A DNA stretch of 64,000 nt from Gallionellales bacterium 39-52-133 (lineage in GTDB: Bacteria; Pseudomonadota; Gammaproteobacteria; Burkholderiales; Gallionellaceae), in contig NCJL01000001.1 of the NCBI GenBank assembly GCA_002278935.1, positions 62,001-126,000 of the forward strand. The letters run 5' to 3'. The notes beneath the pieces were generated by a model. The model worked only from the letters and a program-made list of their open reading frames with translations. It was not told where the DNA came from and made no database searches. Every line of letters begins with the position of its first letter. Within the stretch, counting starts at the first letter, position 1. This document shows, piece by piece, positions 8,755-16,974 of the stretch. The position numbers and the translations under genes are program-made.

Positions 8755-8831
8755 TTATTTCTCTTCCTGCTGGTCGTTCATCATGTTTTGATACAGCACT
8801 GCCGAGATCACCAGCATGTCCTGGCTGCTCA
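8755..8831 (-). pseudogene. 3' fragment of the PilZ/YcgR-like gene
   Basis: Encodes the same C-terminal peptide as the intact gene at 13445-14392 (SSQDMLVISAVLYQNMMNDQ and the QEEK end), cut off at the junction with the Rhs sequence. It has no start and no promoter. It is a scar left by duplication or insertion. Confidence 0.88.
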
Positions 8832-10935
8832 AGTAGTTCAACTCCCGGGCAAGAGCGCCATGCAGGACATGACCTACGGCTACGATGCAGTCGGCAACAT
8901 CAAGAGCCTGATCGATGACGCGCCTATCCCCAAAACCAACGAATACGGCGGCAAGCTCACCCAGACCTTCGACTACGACGACCTCTACCGCCTGGTCCGC
9001 GCCGACGGTGAATACACCACCGCAAGGGAAGTGCAGAAATACGAATTTGCGATGGCTTACGACGCCATCCACAACATCACCCACAAAACCCAGACCCACA
9101 CCGTCGCCAAGATCGGTGGCACCCCCAGAACCGAAGTCGCCACCACCTACGACTGGGCCTACACCTACAAGGACAAAGGCCAAACCCAGCCGCACGCCCC
9201 CACCCACATCGGCGAGCGCAGCTTCGACTACGACGCCAACGGCAACCAGAGCGGCTGGCAGAACGACACCAACGGCTCAAGACGCACCATCGTATGGGAT
9301 GAAGAAAACCGTATCCGGGAAGTGCAAGACCCCAAACACGGCGCCAGCTTCACCTACAACGACCAGGGCGAACGCAAACTCAAAAAGAGCAAGTACGGCG
9401 AGACTGCCTACATCAACCAGTTCTTCACCGTCAGGAACGGTGCGATTGCATCCACCCACGTCTATGCCGGCACCTCAAGAATCGTCACCAAAGTAGGCGC
9501 AGGCACCCCGGTGGACAAATCCACCCCGCCTGACCTTAATGGCACGGGCAACCTCAGCCTGACAGCACCCACCGGTGGCGACATCGTGGTGAGCGACACG
9601 TTTACGGTGGGCACGGCCAGCACAACTACGGCTACAACGACCAGCCCAACCGCACCCGCTACCGGCACAACCACAGCGGCAAGCAGCACAACTGCCGCCA
9701 GCACTGCAACCACCAGCGCCAGCAGCAGCTTCCCCGGCCAGGGCATAGCCCACCGCAGCGACCGCGCCAATGAAGTGGCACGCAACACCGAAAAGAACAA
9801 ACACCTGAACGGCGGTATTCCGGGTGGCGAACACGGCTCAAGCAACAGCAACGCAGGCGGTAACGGTAATGCGGCGGGCACCAGCAATAATCCCGGCAGC
9901 GATGGTGGCAACACCGGCGGAGGAAACTCCGGTGGCAGCAATGCGGGTGGCAATGGCGGTGGCTCGGGCAACGGCACCGGCGGCAACACTAATGGCGGCG
10001 GCGGAGCAGGGCAGGGCAATGGAAGAGAGTTTATCTTCTTCTACCATCCGGACCATCTGGGTTCAACCGGCTATGTGACGGATGAAAAAGCGTTAAGATA
10101 CGAACACATCACCTACTTCCCGTTTGGCGAGACCTGGGTACAGGAATCGAATGCGACCTGGAGAGTGCCTTACCAGTTCACCAGCAAGGAGATGGATCAG
10201 GAGACGGGGTTGTATTACTTCGGGGCGCGGTACTATGATCCGAGGACGAGTGTTTGGCAGAGTGCGGATCCGATCCTTGGGAAGTATTTGCCTTCAAGAG
10301 GCGATAAATCTTTGCCTCGCTCTGGGCAGGGTGGTGTTTTTAACCCAGTTACACTCGGGTTATATACATATGCGCACCTTAGACCAACATATTTTGTGGA
10401 CCCAGACGGAAGAGACATTGCTTTCGGCGTTGATCCTGTAGCTGCTGGAGGAAATGGCCATACGTCTTTGTATTTTCAAAATTACGCCGGTCGTGCGCAA
10501 CCTCAATGGCTTAAGTTCGATCAAGGAGCACGAGGTGACAATTCGTCCGGCGCAGGAAGCGGCGGAAATATTGGTTTCTTACTTGGTCTCCCGACTGCTG
10601 CAGGTGTTTCTATAACCGAGGTTAAAGAACCCCCAGCGAATGCTGTTCGCATAAAAACTACGCAGGAGCAAGATATTGCAATAAGTGAAAGCGCTGTTAA
10701 GAGCTCTAATGCCCACAATAAGGGGGATATCAAATACGATCTGTATGGAAACAATTGCACTGACGCGGCAGTCGATGTTGTTAGTGACTCTGGCATAGGT
10801 ATTGATGTACCAAACCCTGTATTCACTATTAAACCGAATTCTTGGTTTTCTGAGTTAAAGCCGTGGGCGAGTGAAAGAGATGCTGCGGCGGCTAAAGATG
10901 CTGCTGCTAAACAGGGAGATGCTGCGGAAAAGTAG
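8832..10935 (+). pseudogene. N-terminally truncated Rhs protein with distinct C-terminal domain
   Basis: YD-repeat protein lacking its N-terminal part: Rhs homology (QDMTYGYDAVGNIKSL) begins at the junction with the duplicated PilZ fragment. Candidate in-frame starts are ATG 8860 or 8869. Order: YD repeats; a Thr/Ala/Ser-rich then Gly/Asn-rich linker (about 9600-10020); YHPDHLGST; the core end YQFTSKEMDQETGLYYFGAR. After about 10265 the sequence turns AT-rich, as in swapped Rhs tips. The tip has GHTSLYF and later YGNNCTDAA, a His-then-Cys order resembling circularly permuted NlpC/P60 (LRAT-like) hydrolases; this is an inference. Full Rhs proteins are usually well over 1000 residues; about 700 remain. 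Confidence 0.8.
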
Positions 10936-10967
10936 GAAGCTTTAAATGTACACAAGGATTAACTTGA

Positions 10968-11462
10968 ATGAAAAGAATAATTAGACACACAATACTGGGT
11001 ATCATTTTATTCGTCCCCCTTATAGCCGCTCAATGTTTCTGTATGGAGTTGACTGTAGAAGAGAATAAATTTAAGGCGGATGATTTGTCGAAATTTATAA
11101 AATTATCAGCAATACCTTTGATAATCTCGGCAGAGGTGAAGGGCTATGAATATAAAAAAGTTGTCGGCGTAGAATACACTTTTGTTAGAGGTTTTTTGAC
11201 TGTGGAAAATAAAGGGACAGCTAAAGAAGTGTTTGAATTGGATAAGCTGTGTTTGTCTCTTGGCTCTATCGTAAGTAAGGGAGCTAATATTGATAGTATT
11301 GCCTATTTTATTCCCAAGATAGATATTCAGCCAAGTCAGGTGGTTAGTAAGAAAGTATATTGGGTATTGGGTGGTCAACTGCCAACCGAGCAGCTTAAAA
11401 GAGCAGAACTTCTGTACAAGCAGAACGGAATCAATGAGGTATCCTGTCCGCACCGTCCGTAA
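10968..11462 (+). CDS. Probable periplasmic immunity protein for the Rhs tip
   Basis: A 164-residue AT-rich gene 32 bp after the Rhs stop, with an AAGGA site. The signal peptide (basic MKRIIRH, hydrophobic LGIILFVPLIAA, then CFC) predicts export; the cysteines could also suit a lipoprotein. The rest, with beta-rich segments (VEYTFVRGFLTVENKGTAKE), matches no family I recognise. Position and base composition like the preceding tip fit a cognate immunity gene, and export would fit a toxin acting on the periplasm. The final residues SCPHRP are encoded by an 18-bp direct repeat linked to the IS remnant, so the original 3' end may have been replaced. Confidence 0.55.
   Translation: MKRIIRHTILGIILFVPLIAAQCFCMELTVEENKFKADDLSKFIKLSAIPLIISAEVKGYEYKKVVGVEYTFVRGFLTVENKGTAKEVFELDKLCLSLGSIVSKGANIDSIAYFIPKIDIQPSQVVSKKVYWVLGGQLPTEQLKRAELLYKQNGINEVSCPHRP
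11442..11459 (+). repeat. 18-bp direct repeat, left copy
   Basis: TCCTGTCCGCACCGTCCG, identical to 11898-11915. The pair brackets the orfA remnant. This copy supplies the last codons of the putative immunity gene. Confidence 0.85.
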
Positions 11463-11563
11463 CAATCCGTGGACAAGAAAACTCAGAAAACTCGGGGTCA
11501 GTTTGAGGTAACCCGGCTTTTCCGGACACATTAGAAGGTAGACAATGTGAACGGAGGTGTCAA

Positions 11564-11869
11564 ATGGGTAAGACTATTAAAAACGTGGGTGCTGTAGTCA
11601 ATCGTCAGCACTTCAGCAAGGAATTCAAACTTGAAGCGGTCAGGCTGCTTGAGCTAGGGCAGAAGCCCACAACCCAGCTCGCATTGGAGTTGGGCATACC
11701 ACGCAACCGCCTGTACAAATGGCAAACGGATTTAAAAAAAGCCGGTAAAGAACAAGCTTTTCCTGGGACAGGACGCAAGCCTGCAGAGGAACGAAGTGAG
11801 AATGAGAGGCTGCGTGCAGAACTCAAGCGTGTGACAGAGGAGAAGTTCCGGTGTCAGGTCTTGCATTAA
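11564..11869 (+). pseudogene. IS3-family transposase orfA remnant
   Basis: A 101-residue frame with a strong GGAGGTG site. FSKEFKLEAVRLLELGQ and LALELGIPRNRLYKWQ form the helix-turn-helix of IS3-family OrfA, followed by the leucine-zipper-like ENERLRAELKRVTEE. The usual continuation (RDILKKAAAYFA-type) is missing: the frame breaks at about 11844 into unrelated sequence ending KFRCQVLH. No orfB follows, so the element cannot transpose by itself. Confidence 0.85.
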
Positions 11870-11897
11870 CACATTTCCTCTGCTTACAATCACGGTG

Positions 11898-11915
11898 TCC
11901 TGTCCGCACCGTCCG
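11898..11915 (+). repeat. 18-bp direct repeat, right copy
   Basis: Identical to 11442-11459, 456 bp downstream, on the other side of the orfA remnant. Confidence 0.85.
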
Positions 11916-11976
11916 CAAGCAGTTTCGCAATCGTAAAAATCGATGGGGTCAGACTCGATTGATCCTTGATTTATAT

Positions 11977-12001
11977 GTAACATATTGATTATATTGAATA
12001 T
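11977..12001 (-). repeat. Dispersed AT-rich motif, copy 3
   Basis: Reverse-oriented copy (ATTGATTATATTGAATAT) inside the island, between the IS remnant and the second Rhs fragment. It is the only copy not next to a gene 3' end. Confidence 0.75.
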
Positions 12002-12078
12002 TATATGATTTCATGCCTTGTCAGATTAACTTAAAACCTTTTGAATACCGCGCCTCTCCATCCTGCTGACACCTACAC

Positions 12079-12101
12079 CATGCCGCGCCCTGCGCGGCAT
12101 G
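12079..12101. repeat. Perfect 10-bp hairpin in the island
   Basis: CATGCCGCGC and its exact reverse complement separated by CCT. It lies ahead of the second Rhs fragment with no U-run, so it looks more like a repetitive palindromic element than a terminator. A smaller inverted repeat (GCGGAC/GTCCGC) follows at 12175-12192. Confidence 0.65.
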
Positions 12102-12196
12102 TGCATTTGTATCTGGCGGCAGTGGATGGCGTAATTGTTGCACCAGAAGTAAACCGCAGGCCTGCTGCCTGCATGCGGACGGGGACGTCCGCGCTC

Positions 12197-12496
12197 CAAT
12201 CCGATGTCATCTACACCTACGGCACCGACGCCGACCGCGCCCTCAACCAGGCCGGCCGTGTCAAATTCGTCAAGCACCAGTCCGGCACCGAAGTGCGCGA
12301 ATACGGCAGTTTGGGCGAAGTCGTCAAAGAAACGATCATCCTCACCGCTGCCGTGCCAAGTAATTCGACCGGGGGCGGCAGCACCCCGCCCGGCTACACC
12401 ACCCAGTACGACTTCGACAGCTTTGGCCGTCTGCACAAACTCATGATGCCGGACGGCGAAATCATCACCAACCATTATGATTCCGGCGGCAGAGGC
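12197..12496 (+). pseudogene. Internal Rhs/YD-repeat fragment
   Basis: About 100 codons of Rhs core: NQAGRVKFVKHQSGTEVREY, TTQYDFDSFGRLHKLMMPDG, ITNHYDSGG. Both ends are broken: upstream is hairpin-rich non-coding DNA and downstream the frame passes into unrelated residues. In intact Rhs proteins such YD repeats precede the C-terminal core, but here the fragment lies downstream of the C-terminal piece at 8832-10935, so the locus has been shuffled or another copy decayed. Confidence 0.8.
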
Positions 12497-12607
12497 AGGG
12501 TCGATGCGTCAGCATCGGGGTGCCGCGCAGGTAATATAACCTGCCTACCCTACGATCATTATTATTGAATGATTGACTGGCAGTGTCATTATTGATACCA
12601 TTTTGTC

Positions 12608-12856
12608 ATGGGTGGAATCGATAAAATTCTTCAGCAGATGAAACACGAACCTGCCAATGTTCGTTTTGGCGATTTGCAAAAAATCTGCGAAGCTCACTTC
12701 GGCAAGCCTCGTCATTCAGGCGGCAGTCACCTGATATTCAAAACGCCATGGCAAGGCGATCCGCGCGTCAACATTCAGAATGACAAGGGCAAGGCAAAGG
12801 CTTATCAGGTGAGGCAGGTGTTGTTGGCAATCGAACGATTAGGAGTCAAATTATGA
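12608..12856 (+). CDS. hicA: HicA-like mRNA interferase toxin
   Basis: An 82-residue protein of the HicA/YcfA double-stranded-RNA-binding fold: ILQQMKHEPANVRFGDLQKI, then FGKPRHSGGSHLIFKTPWQG, where the GGSH histidine is the usual catalytic residue, and a C-terminal KAYQVRQVLLAIERLG helix. HicA toxins cleave mRNA and are neutralised by HicB. Its stop overlaps the hicB start by 4 bp (ATGA), the normal toxin-first arrangement. It lies inside the Rhs island. Confidence 0.88.
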   Translation: MGGIDKILQQMKHEPANVRFGDLQKICEAHFGKPRHSGGSHLIFKTPWQGDPRVNIQNDKGKAKAYQVRQVLLAIERLGVKL

Positions 12857-13176
12857 ACATTAATCACTATACATATCGCGTTACTTGGTCTCAAGAAGAT
12901 GGTGAACATGTTGGCTTGTGCGCAGAATTTCCTTCTTTGTCCTGGCTTGCCCCTACACCTGAAAAGGCGCTTGCCGGTATTCGCCGAGTTGTTGGAGAGG
13001 TGGTGGCCGATATGCAAGCTACTGGCGAACCAGTTCCGGAACCCTTGTCAGAAAAGCAATACAGCGGACGCTTTATGGTTCGAGTTCCTTCGCTGGTGCA
13101 TCGTTCACTTGCAACCGAGGCCGCAGAGCAGGGTGTGAGCATTAACCGCCTGGTGTCGGCAAAGCTGGCGGCATGA
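12853..13176 (+). CDS. hicB: HicB-like antitoxin
   Basis: A 107-residue antitoxin with an N-terminal HicB fold (YRVTWSQEDGEHVGLCAEFP, LSWLAPTPEKALAGIRRVV) and a C-terminal ribbon-helix-helix DNA-binding domain (GRFMVRVPSLVHRSLATEAA, then GVSINRLVSAKL), which should repress the hicAB promoter. Translationally coupled to hicA. The remaining 230 bp to the right island repeat hold no gene I can support. Confidence 0.88.
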   Translation: MNINHYTYRVTWSQEDGEHVGLCAEFPSLSWLAPTPEKALAGIRRVVGEVVADMQATGEPVPEPLSEKQYSGRFMVRVPSLVHRSLATEAAEQGVSINRLVSAKLAA

Positions 13177-13409
13177 TTCCAGTCGTTGGGATTTGAAAAA
13201 GACTCATTGAACACCAAGTGATCTTCCCGATAATTTACCTTCAAAATCCCAGGGTCAGATCTGGTATTGATGTATCCAGCATTACCTACCCACTCTAAAA
13301 ATTCTACCTTCTGCAATCACGGGGGTGGCCTTGCGGCCGTTATTTTGTAGAATAGTAAGTGGAACTGATGCCACTGTGCAAAGCGGGTGACTGGAGCAAT
13401 GTGGATATA

Positions 13410-13434
13410 ATATTCAATAATATCAAATAGTTAC
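13410..13434 (+). repeat. Dispersed AT-rich motif, copy 4
   Basis: TTCAATAATATCAAATAGTT, 10 bp beyond the stop of the PilZ gene. Part of the right island-bounding repeat. Confidence 0.78.
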
Positions 13435-13521
13435 AATATTAAGTCTATTTCTCTTCCTGCTGGTCGTTCATCATGTTTTGATACAGCACTGCCGAGATCA
13501 CCAGCATGTCCTGACTGCTCA
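13410..13521. repeat. Right copy of 112-bp direct repeat bounding the Rhs island
   Basis: The parental copy: it comprises the intact 3' end of the PilZ gene and the motif beyond its stop. Pairs with 8720-8831. Confidence 0.9.
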
Positions 13522-14392
13522 GATTGTGGAATGACAGTCCGTGCATAATCGAGCCTTCATCCTCGCCGGGCTTTGCCGGATTGGCGGAACGGATGGTGCA
13601 TTCCGGCGTCAGCAGGTGCTCGGCATCATTGATCTTGAAGCGCATTTTCAGGGTGAGTTTATCGCCGACTTCGCCAATTTTTTCCCTGGCTGCAATCAGC
13701 GCTCCGCCATTGCTGATATCGCGTGCGACACAGGCCGAGCTTTTGCCGTTTTCCAGCGTGGCATGGCAGATAATGTTGGTTTTGGAACGCGAGCTGCCGC
13801 GTATCATCAGCCCGCGCACTTCTTTGGGATAAGAAAGGTGCAGGTGCGGGAACGGCACGTTGGTGGTCTTGACGGTATTGGCGGTGAAGGCATAAGCACT
13901 CTTGCCGCTGAACATGCGCACGACAAAAATCTGCCCCTCGCGAATATTCATGTAACGGCCATTCAGCATCGGCGTGGTGACAATCACGCCCTGATTCGCC
14001 AGATAGCCGATCAGCGTCACGATACAGCGCTCGGTTTCGGCGTCGGACTGAAACTGCAGCTGGATATTCTCGCCTATCTTCAGCGAAATCTGTTCCAGCG
14101 TGCGTATATCTGCATTGCGCTGCGGCGAGGAGGCAGGCTTGCTTTCGCCGGCAACCGGCTTTAACGGCTGCCCCGGCAAATTGTTGCGCATCTCCTCTTC
14201 TTTTTCCTGCTGTTCTTCATCCGGATCGGTGATGCCGCGGCACAGGCCGCGCTCGACCAGAGCGGCAACCTGCTCCTCGCTTTCAGGTGTAAAGCCGGCA
14301 TCGATCGCCATTTCCCCCGACGCGTAGTACAGCGGGAAATAAATGGTTAGTCCCGGTTTCAGTTCTTCAAGTTTGATCGGTATGAATAGCAT
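13445..14392 (-). CDS. YcgR-like PilZ domain protein
   Basis: A 315-residue cytoplasmic protein. A conserved N-terminal segment (PIKLEELKPGLTIYFPLYY), an acidic Gln/Glu-rich linker (DPDEEQQEKEEEMRNN), a YcgR-N-like beta domain (QISLKIGENIQLQFQS onward) and a PilZ domain with both c-di-GMP contact motifs, RGSSR and DISNGG. YcgR proteins slow flagellar or pilus motility when c-di-GMP is bound. It starts 10 bp after the ptsI stop, so it should be cotranscribed with the PTS genes. Its last 25 codons are duplicated at 8755-8831. Confidence 0.85.
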   Translation of the reverse strand: MLFIPIKLEELKPGLTIYFPLYYASGEMAIDAGFTPESEEQVAALVERGLCRGITDPDEEQQEKEEEMRNNLPGQPLKPVAGESKPASSPQRNADIRTLEQISLKIGENIQLQFQSDAETERCIVTLIGYLANQGVIVTTPMLNGRYMNIREGQIFVVRMFSGKSAYAFTANTVKTTNVPFPHLHLSYPKEVRGLMIRGSSRSKTNIICHATLENGKSSACVARDISNGGALIAAREKIGEVGDKLTLKMRFKINDAEHLLTPECTIRSANPAKPGEDEGSIMHGLSFHNLSSQDMLVISAVLYQNMMNDQQEEK

Positions 14393-14402
14393 ATGGAGTG
14401 GT

Positions 14403-16130
14403 TCAGGCGTTCAATTTGTCCAGCAAATCGCGAATTTTCATGGGATCGCTGGCGCGCAACATGCGCTGGGTCAGTGTGGCGATTTCCGGCAGATTGGTGG
14501 TGAGCACGCGCTGTTTGCTCGCCAGCAGCTGTGCCGGGTGCATAGAAAACTGGCGCAGGCCTATCCCCAGCAGCAGGCGTGTATAAGCCAGTTCACCCGC
14601 CATCTCGCCGCATACCGATACCGGAATGCCCGCCTTGTTTGCGCCGGTGATGACGTGCGACAAGAGATGCAGCACGGCCGGGTGCAAGGGATCGTAGAGA
14701 TGAGCGACTTCATCATCGGTGCGGTCGATGGCCAGCGTGTACTGGATCAGGTCGTTGGTGCCGATGGAGAGAAAATCCAGCTTTTTGGTAAAAGCGTGCA
14801 GTGACAGCGCGGCAGCGGGAATTTCGATCATGCCGCCGATCTGCACCGAGGGGTTGTATTTAAGGCCGTCAATATCCAGCCCCACTTTCGCCGCAGCAAT
14901 AAAATTCAGTGTCTGGTTGATTTCAGCGGTGCCCGAAAGCATGGGGATCAGGATTTTGATATTACCGTAGACCGAGGCGCGCAACAGTGCGCGCAACTGG
15001 GTTTTGAACAGTTGCGGTTCCGCCAGGCACAGGCGGATGGCGCGCAAGCCCAGCGCCGGATTGCTGGCAACGCGCTTGGTGCCGTTTTTGAGTTGCTTGT
15101 CGGCGCCGAGATCGAAGGTGCGGATGGTGACGGGCAGGCCATTCATGCCTTCGGCCACGGTGCGATAGGCTACAAATTGCTCTTCCTCATCCGGCAGCGT
15201 ATCGCGGTTGAGAAATAAAAACTCGCTGCGGAACAGGCCTATACCGCCGGCACCGTTATCTTTCACCTCGTCCAGATCGCTTGGCAGTTCAATGTTGGCA
15301 TGCAGTTCAACCGGTGTGCCATCCAGTGTGGTGGCGCGTGAGGTTTTCAGGCGTTTGAGTTTTTGCCGCTCCAGCTCAAGCTGGCTGTGGCGCAGTCTGT
15401 ATTCGGCCAGGATCTGCTTGTCGGGATTAACGATCACCACGCCCTGCGCGCCGTCAACGATCAGCATGTCGTTGTCCTTGATCAGCTCGCGTGCATGATG
15501 CAGGCCAACCACGCAGGGCTTGTTCAAACTGCGCGCCACAATCGAGGTATGCGAGGTGGCGCCACCCAGATCGGTGAGGATGCCGGCAAATTGCTGGGGT
15601 TTGAGCTGGATCAGGTCGGCCGGGCTGACGTCGTGCGCCACCATGATGGGCTGCACATCATGTTTGGCGGTGGGCGGCGCATGGCCGTCCTGGCCGCCCA
15701 TGGTTTTCAGGATGCGCTCAACCACCTGCACCACGTCGGTCTTGCGTTCGCGCAGATAGCTGTCTTCAAACGCTTCGAACTGCATCACCAGGTCGTCCAT
15801 CTGCACCTTGAGCGCCCATTCCGCATTACAGTGTTCTGCCATGATCATTTCACGCGCTGCCTGGCTGATATGAACGTCCTGCAGGATCATTAAATGCAGA
15901 TCGATAAACGCATCGAATTCCGCGGCGGCATACTGCGGCTTGTGCTCATGCAGTAAAGTCAGATCGTTGCGTGTTTTTTCCAGCGCGGCATCCAGCCGGT
16001 TGACTTCTTCCTGCACCATGCCTTTGGGCAGGATGTAATGCGATACTTCCAGCGAAGCGTGTGAAACGAGGTGCGCATGGCCGATGGCAATGCCACTGGA
16101 GACGGGTAAACCATGCAGCGTAAAGCTCAT
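14403..16130 (-). CDS. ptsI: PTS enzyme I
   Basis: A 575-residue phosphoenolpyruvate-protein phosphotransferase, the first enzyme of the PTS. Visible: the phosphohistidine motif GGATSHTSIVARS (His near residue 194), FRSEFLFLNRDTLPDEEEQF, the PEP-binding barrel and the C-terminal SVCGEMAG. I chose the ATG at 16130 rather than GTG 16136 because a GGGG-containing site lies just upstream. With ptsH and manX but no EIIB or EIIC visible, its role is probably regulatory phosphorylation rather than sugar uptake. Confidence 0.94.
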   Translation of the reverse strand: MSFTLHGLPVSSGIAIGHAHLVSHASLEVSHYILPKGMVQEEVNRLDAALEKTRNDLTLLHEHKPQYAAAEFDAFIDLHLMILQDVHISQAAREMIMAEHCNAEWALKVQMDDLVMQFEAFEDSYLRERKTDVVQVVERILKTMGGQDGHAPPTAKHDVQPIMVAHDVSPADLIQLKPQQFAGILTDLGGATSHTSIVARSLNKPCVVGLHHARELIKDNDMLIVDGAQGVVIVNPDKQILAEYRLRHSQLELERQKLKRLKTSRATTLDGTPVELHANIELPSDLDEVKDNGAGGIGLFRSEFLFLNRDTLPDEEEQFVAYRTVAEGMNGLPVTIRTFDLGADKQLKNGTKRVASNPALGLRAIRLCLAEPQLFKTQLRALLRASVYGNIKILIPMLSGTAEINQTLNFIAAAKVGLDIDGLKYNPSVQIGGMIEIPAAALSLHAFTKKLDFLSIGTNDLIQYTLAIDRTDDEVAHLYDPLHPAVLHLLSHVITGANKAGIPVSVCGEMAGELAYTRLLLGIGLRQFSMHPAQLLASKQRVLTTNLPEIATLTQRMLRASDPMKIRDLLDKLNA

Positions 16131-16199
16131 AAACACCCCGCTGAAACAACGGCGCAGTCACAACTGCAGGGCACGATTTTTTGAGTGGTTTCCAGCACT

Positions 16200-16469
16200 T
16201 TATTCACCTTCACCAAAGTAATCGCTAATTAGCGCAAGAATCGCCGTCATGGCTTCCTGCTCTTTCTCCCCTATGGTTTCGACCGTGATGGTGCTGCCTT
16301 TGGCTGCGGCCAGCATCATCACACCCATAATGCTCTTTGCGTTAATACGCCGTGTATTGCGCGATAGCCACACTTCACAGGGAAACTGCGAGGCGAGCTG
16401 GGTCAGTTTTGCGGAAGCGCGTGCGTGCAAGCCGAGTTTATTGATAATTAACGCTTCCTGTTTCAACAT
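16200..16469 (-). CDS. ptsH: PTS phosphocarrier HPr
   Basis: An 89-residue phosphocarrier between enzyme I and EIIA. The active-site His15 lies in KLGLHARASAK and a regulatory-type serine at Ser46 in NAKSIMGV, the residue that HPr kinase modifies in bacteria that have that enzyme. Between manX and ptsI in one direction. Confidence 0.95.
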   Translation of the reverse strand: MLKQEALIINKLGLHARASAKLTQLASQFPCEVWLSRNTRRINAKSIMGVMMLAAAKGSTITVETIGEKEQEAMTAILALISDYFGEGE

Positions 16470-16514
16470 CCCTCATCCCTTGTTATTGTAAGTATTTTAT
16501 TAAATATTTTGTAT

Positions 16515-16928
16515 TCATCCGCAGTCTGCGCAGCTTTGTGCCTCAGTATTCAGCGCAACGATGCAATCCTGGCCGCCCTGAATTGCGCGTTGTGCCATGT
16601 CGGACAAAGGCATCTGGCTCCCGCAAACCATGCGCAGCAGCATAGGCAGATTAACGCCGGCCACACCTTCGACATGTCCCGGTCGGCACAGGCGCTGAGC
16701 GATGTTGGAAGGTGTTGCGCCAAAAATATCGGTTAACAGCAGCACGCCATCGCCTGTGTCCAGCAATTTGATCAGTGCCCCGCCTTCCTCTTCTTTTTGC
16801 TGCGGATCGTCATCGGCCAATACCGACAGCGACCCGAGATGCAGGGGAACGCTGCCGGTGACATGACGCACGCAATCAAGCAGGCTGTCGCCGAGGCCGT
16901 TATGGGTTATCAGTAAAATGCCAACCAT
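16515..16928 (-). CDS. PTS EIIA of the mannose family
   Basis: A 137-residue EIIA-Man domain protein. The phosphorylated His9 is in LLITHNGLGDSLL, and TDIFGATPSNIAQ is the typical domain motif. No EIIB, EIIC or EIID genes are adjacent, so this is a free-standing regulatory EIIA, as in many betaproteobacteria. First gene of EIIA-ptsH-ptsI-PilZ. The 45-bp gap to ptsH is AT-rich and may hold a decayed copy of the dispersed motif. Confidence 0.9.
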   Translation of the reverse strand: MVGILLITHNGLGDSLLDCVRHVTGSVPLHLGSLSVLADDDPQQKEEEGGALIKLLDTGDGVLLLTDIFGATPSNIAQRLCRPGHVEGVAGVNLPMLLRMVCGSQMPLSDMAQRAIQGGQDCIVALNTEAQSCADCG

Positions 16929-16974
16929 GCAGAGGACTTTCTCTCATTAATCGTGATGGAATTGCGGAACGTAA

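Larger units (their letters stand above)
8720..8831. repeat. Left copy of 112-bp direct repeat bounding the Rhs island
   Basis: Matches 13410-13521 at a constant offset of 4690 bp with five mismatches. It includes the AT-rich motif and the last 25 codons of the PilZ gene. Homology stops sharply at 8831, where Rhs coding sequence begins. The intact gene is at the right copy, so this copy arose by duplication. Confidence 0.9.

Noticed and set aside
9890..10020. Simple-sequence repeat (Gly/Asn-rich)
   Set aside because: It is an in-frame low-complexity linker of the Rhs protein, without exact tandem units.
16470..16514. Tenth copy of the dispersed AT-rich motif
   Set aside because: GTAAGTATTTTATTAAATA near 16486 is only a partial match that needs gaps; it is too weak to count.
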